Source: Incurvaria masculella | Taxonomy: Eukaryota > Arthropoda > Insecta > Lepidoptera > Incurvariidae | Length of the DNA stretch: 64,000 nt | Assembly (NCBI GenBank): GCA_946894095.1 | Contig: OX335657.1 | Span: forward strand, 11,222,001 to 11,286,000 | Direction of reading: 5' to 3' | Shown: positions 53,648 through 64,000 of the stretch, one piece after another | Numbering within the stretch: position 1 is the stretch's first letter | How the letters are laid out: each line of letters begins with the position of its first letter | Program-made: the position numbers and the translations under genes | Notes under the pieces: model-generated | The model's database searches: none | Told to the model about the DNA's origin: nothing | What the model saw: only the letters and a program-made list of their open reading frames with translations

Positions 53648-54551
53648 AATGTCAGTCAGTCAGTCAGCGTGTTTGCGTCCACTGCTGGACATACGCCTCT
53701 CCAATCCTTCTCCAGTCCTCCCGGCCCTCAGCGGTACGGAACAACTGCTTTCCGCCGACGCACTTGATCTCATCTTCCCACCTGGCGAGTAGTCTTCCCA
53801 CACTCCGTTTGCCTGTTCACGGCCGCCAGTGCAGGACACGGTTACTCCAACGGTCGTCGTCTCTTCGGCTGACGTAACCAGCCCACTGCCATTTGAGCTT
53901 AGCCACCCGGTGCCCAATATCGACTACTTTGGTACGTCGGCGGATTGCCTCTTTACGTACCATATCCTGTAGCGATATTCCCAGCATGGCTCGCTCCATT
54001 GCTCGCTGGGCAACTTTTAACCTTTGGACAACGGCGACCGTCAGAGTCCACGTTTCACACCCGTACGTCATAACCGGGAGGACGCACTGGTCATATGTTC
54101 GGGTCTTTAAATTTCAGGAAGGTCAGACCTCAGAGCGAATTTAAGGTTTCCGAAGGCAACCCAACCTAGTTGAATCCGTCGCTCAACCTCCAATGACAGT
54201 CTTTGAATACCAAGCCGCAGGATTTGACCGAGATATACGTACTTTTCAACCTGTTTGATCACTTCTACGTCGATAACGATTTGTCCTCCCGTCATACCCT
54301 CAGTCGCCATGACCATGGTTTTATCCCGGTTCATCTTCAGACCTACCTTTATCGATGCTTTATAAAGGTCTTCCAGCATGGTTTAAAGCTGAACTCGGGA
54401 ATTTTACAGAAGAACAATGTGATCGGCGTAGCGAAGATAACTGAGGAAAATATTCACTAACGTTGATACCCATGTTGTCCCATCAAGCGTCTTGAACACA
54501 TATTCCGATGCGTTTGTGAAGAGCTTGGGTGAGAAAATGTCGGTGAGAAAG
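53648..54551 (-). pseudogene. RTE LINE, C-terminal part (minus copy)
   Basis: Minus-strand frames encode FSPKLFTNASEYVFKTLDG, YLRYADHIVLL (RT active-site region, D-to-H change in ADD), LEDLYKASIKVGLKMNRDK, VYLGQILRLGIQRLSLEVER, RRIQLGWVAFGNLKFALRSD, MTYGCETWTLTVAVVQRL, KVAQRAMERAMLGISLQD and RRTKVVDIGHRVAKLKWQWA. These are typical of RTE-clade LINEs in insects. The 3' end is a CTGA tetranucleotide tail at 53646-53662. The 5' continuation is at 55683-55915, separated by an inserted LINE. Confidence 0.85.
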
Positions 54552-55682
54552 TAACGTAAATATAAGATATAAAAACAGAACAAATGGTATTTTCGATAAC
54601 TCTGTATCACGATTATTTGAAACCGATTACGGAGTACCTCAAGGCTCAATCATGGCACCATTGCTGTTTATTATTTTTATTGATGACATTGCAAAAGACA
54701 CTATGCTAGTGCTTCTCGCGAAATCATAGTAATTTACGCTGACGACGCAAATGTAATTGTTACTGATAAAAGTATTGAAACACTCCTTACAAAAAGAACA
54801 AAAATAATTGAGGAGTTGGGTAAATGGTTCGCAGCAAATGGGTTAATGTTAAATAGTGCTAAAACACACTGTGTACATTTTAAGATGAAAAATATTAAAC
54901 ATGAAATTAATGATGAGATGTTTATCGAATATAACGATGAATTCATAACGTTTGCAATATCTATTATATTCTTAGGCTTCACGTTGGATCAAAAGTTACG
55001 ATGGGACAAACACATTCAACATGTTTGTGATAAATTAACAAAAGCTTGTTATTGCCTCAGAACCCTGTCTAAATGCTGTGACTTAGATACCCTGAAGAGT
55101 GCCTACTTCGGTTATTTATACTCTGTCATGACCAATGCCATTGAGTTCTGAGGTTCTTCAGGGGAAGCGGTTTCAGTATTTAGACTACAAAAGAAAGCAA
55201 TTCGGATAATTACACACTCTAAATGGGACGCACTTGTTTGCACGCCTTTGTTTAAAAACCTAAAATTGCATACTATGTATGATGTGTACGTACAAAGAAC
55301 TATTTTTTATGTGAGAAATTACCCGGAATTATATAATAATTTTGAACACGGATATTCGACGAGAAATAAAAATGTGATCCAGCAAGCTGCACACTCAACA
55401 TCAAAATTTGAGAAGGGTGTCCACTTCAATAGTATTAATATGTATAATAAGCTACCTAGAGACTTGCGAGAAGAAACTAACATAAGATTTAAAAAGAAGT
55501 TAAGTACATGGTTGCTTGACAAATCTTTCTACGATTTAAGTTATTTTAATATTATTGTGTAAAACGTCGAATTCACATGATTGGTATCAATATTATAATC
55601 TGTTATGCAAATTCTTAATATTGTAATGTAATCACTGCGAATAAAAATATTTTGATTTGATATTTTTGATTTTATTTGATTT
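54552..55682 (+). pseudogene. CR1/Jockey-like LINE inserted in the RTE copy
   Basis: Frames read TDYGVPQGSIMAPLLFIIFI (motif B), IYADDANVIV (motif C, YADD intact), GKWFAANGLMLNSAKTHCV, LGFTLDQKLRWDKHIQHVC, YGVS-like SVMTNAIEF, then NLKLHTMYDVYVQRTIFYVR, and NKLPRDLREETNIRFKKKLS to a stop at 55561. It is 5' truncated inside the RT domain and has a few frameshifts. The 3' end is an ATTTTGATTTG-type simple tail (55640-55680). TGAGA appears at both junctions, a probable 5-bp target duplication. Confidence 0.85.
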
Positions 55683-55915
55683 GAGATCACATCCCCCTGC
55701 CTAACGCTTTTACCAAGAGGGATGGGTTGGGTATTTTCATGGAGCCTCACAGTCATCGTCGCGGACCGATACAGAATTCGGAGTACCTCGATGTAGCGGG
55801 GGTCGATTCTGCACCTCAGGAGGGAGTTTTCGACGGCCCATTTTTCAACTGAGTCGAACGCCTTCTCGTATTCCACGAAGGCTACAAAGAGCGGCTTGTT
55901 GTACTCCTCCTTCTA
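55683..55915 (-). pseudogene. RTE LINE, RT core part (minus copy continued)
   Basis: Encodes KPLFVAFVEYEKAFDSVEKW (RT motif A, with D of AFDSVE), AVENSLLRCRIDPRYIEVLR, SATMTVRLHENTQPIP and VRQGDVIS (motif B), exactly continuing upstream of SPKLFTN at 54.5 kb once the inserted LINE is removed. Ends at about 55915 next to an unrelated junction. Confidence 0.85.
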
Positions 55916-55917
55916 GC

Positions 55918-56003
55918 TAGCTTAGCCACCCGGTGTCCAATATCGACTACTTTGGTACGTCGGCGGATTGCCACGTTACGCACCATATCCCGTAGCGATA
56001 TTC
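55918..56003 (-). pseudogene. RTE LINE, small 3' fragment
   Basis: AGCTTAGCCACCCGGTGTCC, AATATCGACTACTTTGGTAC and CGGCGGATTGCC repeat 53897-53980 almost exactly, in the same orientation. It sits at the point where the minus and plus RTE copies meet. Confidence 0.8.
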
Positions 56004-57545
56004 ACCAAGGGAACATGAAGTTGGTTGAGCGCGTTATAGAGGAAAATCGAGACAGTAAAGTGTTTTCCCGTGCCTTCTCTACCGGCGCTAACTAAATTTC
56101 AAAACCCAAGCGAGCGGATAGGGTTGTCACTGCAAAAAAGACGATATACTTGAGGCGGTGGTAAAAAATTATGACGAATTGTACTCCGCAGCAATTCATG
56201 CCCCGAGCCCAAGCAAACCACTCGACTCTGATAGGAGTGCGCCGCTCACTAGATACTACACCGAGGATCTGCCGGAGATTAGTGTCTATGAGATAAAGGC
56301 TGTTTTGAAAGGACTAAAAAAACATAAGGCTCCAGATGAGGACGGGATAACGATGGAACTGCTAAAGTCTGGCGGGAGACCCATCTTGAAGGAACTGCAA
56401 ACACTGTGCAATTCTCAAATGCAGTTCTCAAAAAAATAGGGCGAAGTTGAAGAACTATCGACCTATCTCAGTTCTAAGCCACGTATACAAGGTCTTTTCA
56501 TGAGTCATCACGAGTTGGCTGACACAGAGGCTGAATCAGTACCAGCCTCGTGAGCAAGCTGGGTTCAGGAAAAGATACGGCATAATGGATCAAATATTTA
56601 CTGTGAGACAAGTGGTGCAGAAGTACGAGGAGTACAACAAGCCGCTCTTTGTAGCCTTCCACTTCTTTTCTAGTCCTTTACGAGACTCAGTTGAAAAATG
56701 GGCTGTCGAAAACTCCCTCCTGAGGTGTAGAATCGATCACCAGGCGTTCGAGGTACTCCGAAATCTGTATCGGTCCGCGACGATGACTGTGAGGCTTCAT
56801 TAAAATACCCAACCCATCCCTCTTGCTAAAGGCGTTAGGCAGGGAGATGTGATCTCACCCAAGCTCTTCACAAGCGCATCGGAATATGTGTTCAAGACGC
56901 TTGAATGGGACAACATGGGTATCAACGTTAATGAATATTTTCCTCAGTCATCTTCGCTTCGCCGATCACATTGTTCTTTTGTCAAAATCCCGAGTTCAGC
57001 TTCAAACAATGCTGGAAGACCTTTATAAAGCATCGATAGGTAGGTCTGAAGATTAACCGGGATAAAACCAAGGTCATGGCGACTGAGGGTATGACGGGAG
57101 GACAAATCGTTATCTCGGTCAAATCCTGCGGCTTGGTATACAAGGACTGTCTTTGGAGGTTGAGCGACGGATTCAACTGGGTTGGGCTGCCTTCGGAAAG
57201 CTTAAATTCGCTCTGAGGTCTGACCTTTCGCAAAATTTAAAGACCCGAACATATGACCAGTGCGTCCTCCCGGTTATGAGAGGGCTGGTCACGTCAGCTG
57301 ACGAGACGACAACCGTTAGAGTAACCGTGTCCTACACTGGCGGCCGTGGACAGGCAAACGGAGTGTGGGAAGACCACCCGCCAGGTGAAAAGACGGCATC
57401 AAGTGCGTCGGGGAAAGCTGTGGGTCCGTACCGCTGAGGGCCGGAAGGACTGGAGAAGGATTGGAGAGGCGTATGTCCCGCAGTGGTCGCAAACACGCTG
57501 ACGGATTGACTGACTGTTCTCAAACCATTGTACTCTTATTTTTTT
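56004..57545 (+). pseudogene. RTE LINE, plus-strand copy
   Basis: Frames read VKNYDELYSAAIHAPSPSK, YYTEDLPEISVYEIKAVL, KKHKAPDEDGITMELLKSG (pre-RT), MDQIFTVRQVVQKYEEYNKP, WAVENSLLRCRIDHQAF, RSATMTVRLH, VRQGDVISPKLFTSASEYVF, then after frameshifts LEVERRIQLGWAAFGKLKFA and RGLVTSADETTTVRV. The YADD region and the conserved TYGCETW to AKLKWQWAG part are deleted or scrambled (gap near 57290 relative to the minus copy). It ends CTGACGGATTGACTGACTG. No endonuclease domain precedes it. Confidence 0.85.
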
Positions 57546-57766
57546 GGAGGTGGTGGCATTTAAAGGTTTAATATTATGTCGTTTTTTTTAGCTGTAAGAA
57601 TAATAAGGTTTTGTAATTTGTCTCTTTGTTTACAGGTCACTATAGTAGTTCATGACAGAAATAATAGTATTAATTCTGGATCTAACACTAGACTCATCAG
57701 AAGGACTAAATCGTACACAGGTTTTAAAATGTTTTCTTGTTGCCACTGGAGTGTGCATCGCTTTAA
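57546..57766. other. Short unassigned stretch
   Basis: AT-rich with overlapping frames (57576-57885) that run into the inverted repeat; no domain recognised. Confidence 0.35.
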
Positions 57767-58520
57767 GGTCCTTTCTTCAACCCCTGTCAGCCCATGCCTA
57801 CGACATTAGAGGCGCAAGCTTTACATTCTGCGACGGAGCTCCTCATTACATAATTCAAATTAGATTGAATGTTAACCTGATGTAATGAAGAATTTTAATA
57901 TTCATAATAAAATAAATCGCCAAAAAGTTACTATTCTTGTATTCACATGACTTTAGGTTAAATATTCATGGTTATTTCCATCCTTTAAACATTTAAATGT
58001 ATATGTTTTCTATAACTAAAACATAAATATTTTACAGAGCTTTTCAGGTATTATTTAAACTATACCTACGACTTAAGAGCTGTTAATTTAAAATTCCGCT
58101 TCGGTTTGGATACATTGCAACTTGTTTATGATAAAATAAAAGAGATACGTAAGTAAAGAAAAGAGAGTGACGCCAAAGCTTACTAAACTTCCTTAATATG
58201 TGAGTGACGATGTGGACATGTACTTTTGTATAGACCCGGCAAAAACATATACATTGAAATGTTTAAAGAATGGAAATATACACTAGAATATTTACCCTAA
58301 ATTCATGTGAATTAAAGAATAGTAACTTTGAGATACTTCACTTATGGGTTTAAGTTTTGTGGCGATTTATTTTATTATGACAATAGTCATCTTCATTACG
58401 TTATGTTTACATTCAATCTGATTAAAATTTTGTAATAACGAGGGCCGTGGCAGAACTTAAAGCGTGCGCCTCTAATGCCGTAGGCATGGGCTGACTGGAG
58501 TTTCGATTCCCTACGTGGAA
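57767..58520. mobile_element. Inverted-repeat element with tRNA-like outer ends
   Basis: 57767-57975 and 58290-58520 are diverged reverse complements (CAGCCCATGCCTACG, TTAGAGGCGC, GATTGAATGTTAACCTGATG, AATAAAATAAATCGCC, AGTTACTATTC). The right arm contains CCGTGGCAGAACTTAAAGCG and GTTTCGATTCCC, reminiscent of pol III A and B boxes, with the left arm's copy decayed. Either a fold-back/TIR element or two opposed SINE copies; about 310 bases lie between the arms. Confidence 0.5.
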
Positions 58521-58667
58521 TGATCCATACGATAGATTCCGAAAGCATATGTATATGAAACTTCCGGTTTTTACTCTTCAAGTATGCGGAACTATGTGCA
58601 TCATAATCTAAAGTTAACTTGAGTTAAACTTAGTTAATAATTAGATACGACAATGCCCTAATATCAC

Positions 58668-59263
58668 GCAATCGATCAATACCTATATCACAAATATTTC
58701 ATTTTGTTTTTTTTTAACCTATTCAAGATGAGTTCTGATCAATAAAAACATCACTGTTTATAGATAGACATATCACAAAACTGTTATATTATATTAATTT
58801 AACAATTGATGAATATAAGAACTGGGCGCATCCGACGTTCAACATGGCCGCGTAGGAAACGTGCCAGGCTGAGGGCAGCCAACCTAATTTTTTTATGAGG
58901 CATGTTCATAGGACTATCGAATGGTGGTATTGTCAACTTGTTACTCGATGACGTATTTTTTTTAATTTTTTGACATTTTAAAACCGGCCAACCTCAGAAC
59001 GTGCCAGGGTAGGACGAGCCAACCTACTTTTTTTTAGCTTTTCTTGATGACCTTTACCGATTGTGCTAGGTCTCATGTTGTTACTCGATGACGTTAAATT
59101 CTACCAAAAAAGTGATTTAATATTACCTACTGCACAAAACGTTCCAGGTTTTGGTCAGGCAACCTAGTATTTTTAGGAAGCCTATTCTAATCCGCACAAC
59201 CACAAATGGGTCCCATGGTGTTACTCGATGACGTAGGGTTGACGACGGTCCGCTCTCGTACTA
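58668..59263 (-). mobile_element. 596-bp inverted-pair unit, right copy
   Basis: Reverse complement of 50964-51559 over its full length with few differences. TGTTACTCGATGACGT occurs at 58939, 59079 and 59219, again with an exact 140-base step. The outer end CGGTCCGCTCTCGTACTA is followed by TAT, matching the TAT before the left copy. Confidence 0.7.
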
Positions 59264-59389
59264 TATTGGGTTCTTGCGCGACATTACACTTAACCTTAAT
59301 CCTTCGTCATTTATCAGACTCGAAACAATAATGATAATGAAATTATTACAGCTAACAATTTTCGAACCGACGACGACCCAAATTCATCG

Positions 59390-60262
59390 AACAATCTCAG
59401 ATCACAAAGATACATTTAAAGATCATAGAAGTAAATTCACTTTTAACAAAGGTATATTCACAGATTACAAAAGTTTATGCATAGATCAAAAACGTTAATT
59501 TAGATATAACGAAGGTAACTTTACAGATTCTAAAGGTAAAACCACATATCACCAATCTAAATTCACCTATCACAAAGATAGATTCCCAGATTACAAAGTA
59601 AATTCACAGAGAATAAAGGAAAATGTACAGTATACAAAGGTCAAATCACAGGTCACATAGGTTAATTGCTAATCATAAAGTTAAGGTGGCCCAAACCCGC
59701 TCAAATCCCCATACAAACGGGGAAAGAAGATCACGCCCATATTTCTTGTCAAAGATCTCAAATTTTGCTCAAAATAGCTTTATTTGATCGAACTAGATGT
59801 CTGATGACCGTTGGCATTGTAAAATTGTGTCTGGTTTCTAAGTTATAAGGTCCGAAAGTTCGAATTTTTCGCGCGTTTTATACAGTAACTTTGGGGGTGC
59901 ATTACGCAATAATAAAGATTAGTCATCAGACATAGCTTATTTAATCAAGATTTATAATCTATTTGGTTTTTGTTAGATTTTTGACTACAGCGGTCGTGGT
60001 TTACTTTTATCTATAAGTTGTTTTGTAATTAAAATTTTCGTAAATCTTACCAAATCATACACTATGCACATTGTCTTTTTTGTGGACATGTTGCATCTTC
60101 CTCATCACGGAGCCTGTCTTATTCTTTGAAACAGAGAAGGTCCCAGAGCGCAACAGCACGGTTTCGTACCTTGCCCGCGCATGAGTTAGTTCCGCCGGGT
60201 TGGGCCACCTTAAGTTCACAGATCACATAGGTAAATTCACAGATTAAAAAGGTAAGTTCAGT
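59390..60262 (+). repeat. Degenerate 21-bp minisatellite, split by MITE
   Basis: Units resemble TTCACAGATCACAAAGGTAAA with a 21-base period. About 13 units run from 59390 to 59680 and two more from 60214 to 60256, interrupted by the TTAA MITE. Because 21 is a multiple of three, one frame gives a heptapeptide pattern (x-D-H-K-G-K-F-like: SDHKDTF, KDHRSKF, TFNKGIF, TDYKSLC), but there are stops and a one-base shift near 59602. A non-coding satellite or a decayed coding repeat. Confidence 0.8.
59681..60213 (+). mobile_element. TTAA-flanked MITE, family B, copy 2
   Basis: TTAA GGTGGCCCAAACCCGCTCAA to CCGCCGGGTTGGGCCACC TTAA, both tetramers intact. Nearly identical to 48577-49111 in the same orientation. 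It cuts one 21-bp unit of the minisatellite at CATAAAG|TTAA. Confidence 0.85.
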
Positions 60263-61703
60263 AATGTGATAGGCTTTTGCCTCGATCAGCTGCTGAGCTG
60301 GGCAGTCATATGAATTAAAAAATTAACGAAGTATACATATTATAATCATACATTTGGACTGCTGACGATTTGGCAGTTTAGGTGTCTTTTTAAGCGTTAC
60401 AAAATGATAGTTCCATGCGTAATTATTGCAACGTTTCATGCTGGAGAGTTAGGCTAGCGATCTCTCACATTCATACCTTTTCTGCTCATTTGTTTATTGT
60501 ATAGTTATTTTAAATTGTTACCGAAAATCAGTACGAACTGGGCATCGTGATAACATTCACATCAGCCTTATTTCACTCCCAAGGGTAGCTCGACGAGTAT
60601 CGGGGAAAATATAAACAACGAACAATGGTAGAGAGACGTTCGACCTCCAGCGATAAATTGGCACACCGTCCGGACTATGTTTACACTCGTAAGCTATTTA
60701 AATTTTAAATGAAAGTTAATATTGTGTAGAGAAATGATTTACCTTAACCGCTCGGAATATTGGGATTTATTAACGAATGTTTAAGGTTTAAGAGGTTGTT
60801 AGTTGTTATTTTCCGTTTGCTCGATCTTGGTAATGACACGAAGTTTCTTAGGTGACATAACCTCTGTCACCTTTTTCCGAGTGGGTGACGTATTTTTTTA
60901 TTCGAAAGCTGGTACTTTTCGTGTGGTCCCATTTCAATTTGGTCTAGTTCTGACTATAATATCAATGAGAAAATCATGTAAGTCTTAAGACAAATGGATG
61001 AATAACTCAATATCACGCCAACCGATTTCGACGATTCTTTTTTTAATTGGAAAGGACGTGTACAAATTAGTTAGCGTACCTCAGATTCACTAAAAATAAA
61101 TAAAATAAACAAAAAATTTAACCAAAAAAATTAAGCTAAATATAGCTATATAAATATTTTTCGTATTAAATATATAAAATAAATATCACCAACGTAGGCG
61201 GCGCGGGGGGAACGGTGCGTATCTCTGGCGGTAATGTTCTAATTTCGCTGTTCCCAGCTTGTTTCATCAGCTATTGTTGGGAATAGGCTTTCATGTGTGC
61301 TCCTTCATTATTGCGAAAATTTAATTAAAACTCCCCGACCCAGAATGACGTGTCTATGCGCAGGGCTTGTATCCCATCTTTATTATTATTTACACCTACA
61401 TGTAATTTATTCGGAATTAAAAAATTTAGTTTTACACTTTAATACTGCTTGCTCAGTTACAAAATTGGATACAATAGAAACACATTCATTACAATATATG
61501 AAATATAAATTCTATACGATACAATAAAATTCATCTGAATTTCTTGTAAATCGTAAAGCCAGTCGCAAAACATATTCATATTTTATTCATATTTACGTTT
61601 TTATATTGTTTACCATCAAACTTTGAATCAGCAAAAATAAAATACAAAGGATTTGTTTGATGTCAATCGCGGCATGGGACATCATCACAGAATACAAGAG
61701 GGC
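60263..61703. other. No gene recognised
   Basis: AT-rich with small frames (60803-60988, 61297-61527) that lack recognisable domains. CGGCGCGGGGGGAACGGTGCG at 61199 is a short GC-rich spot. Confidence 0.4.
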
Positions 61704-62726
61704 AGGAAAAACAAGCCAAATGCGAGTCGGACTTGCACACGATCCGTACCATTGTAAAAGATTTAACACAAAAACACGTTTTTTTGTATGGGAACCCCCT
61801 TTAATTTTTATTATTTTTTTATTTTACCTATTTGTTGCTACAGCGGCAAAATCAATAAATACACAGCTGCCTACCTATAATGGTTTGTACGTGGAAATGG
61901 GTTTAAAATGGGACGCTCACATCAACCATATTGCAAATAAATTGAATTCAGCAATTTACGCAATACGCAAAATTCGTACCCTGTGGCGTCAAAGCTGCGA
62001 AAACAGTTTACCACTCTTATTTTCATAGTATTATGACGTATGGACTTATGTTTTGGGGTAACGGTGCTACTTGGGAGCGCATTTTTAAATTACAAAAACG
62101 TGCGATGCGTGCCGTGCTAGGCATGAAACCAAGAGATTCCTGCCGTGCCGCATTCTCGGAAAACGCTATACTTACGCTTCCAAGTGAGTATATATCACAG
62201 TGTCTTATGTATGCCCAAAACAATTTGGAAAATGCCCATTTTAACAAAGATTACCATGGCTACAACACTAGAGCCAAAGATCTAATAAGACTACCTCTAG
62301 TGAAGCGCAGTAAAACTTCTAAGAGCTTTATCTGCAATAGCGTCAGGTTCTTCAATAAACTCCCGCCATGCATTGTTAAAAAAGAAATTAATAGTTTTAA
62401 ACGGACAATCAGACAAATTCTCTTAAAGAAAGCTTACTATAAAATTGACGATTTTTTAAAAGATCATAATAAATTAACACTTTATTCATAATTCCATAGA
62501 ATTTTACAATTCGTATTAAGTAGGTAATGCTAAGACTGTTTATTGATTATAATTGTATGTATGATTTATTGACGTGGCTAAGAGCTACCTTTGGTGGCCA
62601 TGCCGAAATAAATGAAATGAAATTAGATACAGCCCTGTGACAGACGGACGGATGAACGGACGGACGGCAGCGGACGCTTAGTAATACGGTTCCGTTTTCA
62701 CCCTTTGGGTACGGAACCCTAAAAAT
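61704..62726 (+). mobile_element. Element L, split by a LINE
   Basis: Left part 61704-61888 (AAGCCAAATGCGAGTCGGAC, TTTTACCTATTTGTTGCTAC, CCTACCTATAATGG) and right part 62626-62726 (GATACAGCCCTGTGACAGAC, GGAC tract, TTTGGGTACGGAACCCTAAA) together make one copy. In the reference copy the two meet at GGTTCATGAGATACAG; about five bases are missing at the junction here. Confidence 0.8.
61889..62625 (+). pseudogene. Jockey/CR1-like LINE C-terminal fragment in element L
   Basis: Encodes EMGLKWDAHINHIANKLNSA, YAIRKIRTLWRQ, then after a frameshift MTYGLMFWGNGATWERIFK, LQKRAMRAVLGMKPRDSCR, YHGYNTRAKDLIRLP, SVRFFNKLPPCIVKKEINSF to a stop at 62491. This is the post-RT C-terminal part of a Jockey/CR1-group ORF2; no catalytic residues remain. 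The 3' UTR ends ATAAATGAAATGAAATTA, a short A-rich repeat tail. Severely 5' truncated. Confidence 0.8.
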
Positions 62727-64000
62727 GGCATGTGGTCGTTTTCGCGACTCTACCGTATGGTCAAAGTGTGCATCAAATGGCGCGTCACATGCAAAACAGC
62801 CCAAACAGCACCACCGCGCGCGAATGTGTTCCCGAAATGCGTTCGCCAAGTCCGTTTCCACTCTGCGACTATGCTCGCTTGTGGCACGTTACGTTTAAGA
62901 CAATCGTTACTAAAATTGGAGACAGCGCATCTCATAGATGGCCTGCTAGATTACTTATATCCTTCATTTTTGATTTGAGGTTGACATCCTATCGGTAATT
63001 GCATTTTATGATGTCGAACGATAATCAGAACAAATCACTCTCAATACATTATAAGCCTGGTTTTCATCAAGTGCTGATTTTAATCTGCACTTAAAGGGCC
63101 GTCAAAAAAGGCCCATAATACGTGGCGATTAAGCTAATCAGCTGTAGGTGAAAAAGGCCGTAAATAGCTTTTGCTTCTTTTCAAAGTGATAGTAGAGTAG
63201 GTAGTAGGTGTAGAGCGCGCAAAGCTCAGTTCACAAATTGTCAAAGTTCCTACTAAAACAAACTACTAAGGATAATATAGATAACAGAAATGAGCTTGTC
63301 TCTTTTTTCTCATTTTGGTTCCCAGGAGCATTTTGAAATGGCACACGTGGATCTATATGTCTTTTTTGTAAATCACATAAGGTTAAAACAAACCCAAATA
63401 TTGTAAAATAAAATTAAAGTAGTTCTTTTTACGGGGCTCTTTCTTAAATTAATGTGTCCTTGCTTCACGGTCGATTATACATACATACATGTCACATTCC
63501 TTTGAATAAGTGAGGAACCTGCTTAGTACAAAAAAAAATATTTACCAAATGTTTCCATTAACATGACCCTCCTTTTTTTAGGCAGTCGTTAAAAATATAA
63601 AATGACAACCATTTATAGTCCAAACATAAATAAAAACCTAAAATCATCATGCTCGTATTCACCCGACTTTACTGTGGTTAAATTTAATATTTTCAATTTT
63701 GCGTTGTAATAAGAATGAATTTTCATTTGTTTCATGTTTATTTTCCAGAAACGGCGTCATAAAAAAGGCTCTCACCCGTCGACGGAAGCGCCGTTTGCGC
63801 GGGACTGCCAAAACCATCGCTTTTCATGATTGTGAATACATTTGAATATTTTTTTCGCTTGTACAAATGTCGTATTGTTGCTCCTAGCATATATCATATG
63901 ATGCTGAATATTTGATCACCTGCAAGGGACACATAACCTTTAAATATCATGAAATATTGTACATGTACAAAATAAGACTCACTATTTTGTACAAGTACAA
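62727..64000. other. No gene recognised; R-B copy 3
   Basis: 62740-62960 is somewhat GC-rich with overlapping frames on both strands but no domain. 63430-63476 is an inverted copy of repeat R-B (AATTAATGTGTCCTTGC, TTCACGGTCGATT). The remainder is AT-rich. Confidence 0.4.

Noticed and set aside
1..64000. LTR retrotransposon or endogenous virus
   Set aside because: No gag, protease, integrase or envelope-like frames and no long direct terminal repeats were seen; all RT sequences belong to non-LTR or Penelope-like groups.

Overview
This is eukaryotic, almost certainly lepidopteran (moth or butterfly), intergenic or intronic DNA. The main evidence is several copies of an interspersed element that begins CGGCCAAGTGCGAGTCGG and ends with a TCCG-rich tract and GGTACGGAACCC, a pattern I recognise from lepidopteran genomes. 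Helitron-like ends, tRNA/5S-headed SINEs, TTAA-flanked MITEs and RTE, CR1/Jockey-like and Penelope-like relics agree with this. There is no bacterial-style gene organisation. I find no complete host gene, only one candidate first exon, a few promoter-like spots and several GC-rich islands.

Layout. 1-25 kb: AT-rich DNA with SINEs, three TTAA MITE families, Helitron ends, two palindromic elements (9984-10153 and 10316-10597) and GC-rich islands. A decayed C-terminal piece of a reverse transcriptase gene lies at 18363-18620 on the minus strand. 25.8-28 kb: the only long ORF, 724 codons stop-to-stop on the minus strand, encoding a reverse transcriptase followed by a CCHC knuckle and a restriction-like endonuclease (an R2-type layout). 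It is the intact relative of the 18.4 kb relic. 28-37 kb: SINE, LINE and tRNA-like debris. 37.7-41.5 kb: two Helitron-like elements, one filled with a 465-bp palindrome and a six-unit tandem array. 42-50 kb: MITEs, SINE pieces and one candidate first exon. 51-59.3 kb: a nest of LINE, Penelope-like and RTE relics between two 596-bp inverted copies of a sequence that itself contains three 140-bp repeats. 59.4-60.3 kb: a 21-bp minisatellite split by a MITE. 61.7-62.7 kb: a LINE fragment inside a lepidopteran element.

How the parts relate. The window records successive insertions: a MITE into a SINE (3.9 kb), a CR1/Jockey-like LINE into an RTE LINE (54.5 kb), a LINE into the TCCG element (61.9 kb), and a MITE into a minisatellite (59.7 kb). 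Only the 25.8-28 kb ORF still looks free of stops and frameshifts. The most noteworthy observations are that ORF with its relic, the 596-bp inverted pair, the SINE family whose body carries either a tRNA-type or a 5S rRNA-type head, and a palindromic Penelope-type terminus with a hammerhead-like core. All comparisons were made by eye within the window; family names come from motif recognition and not from a database search.
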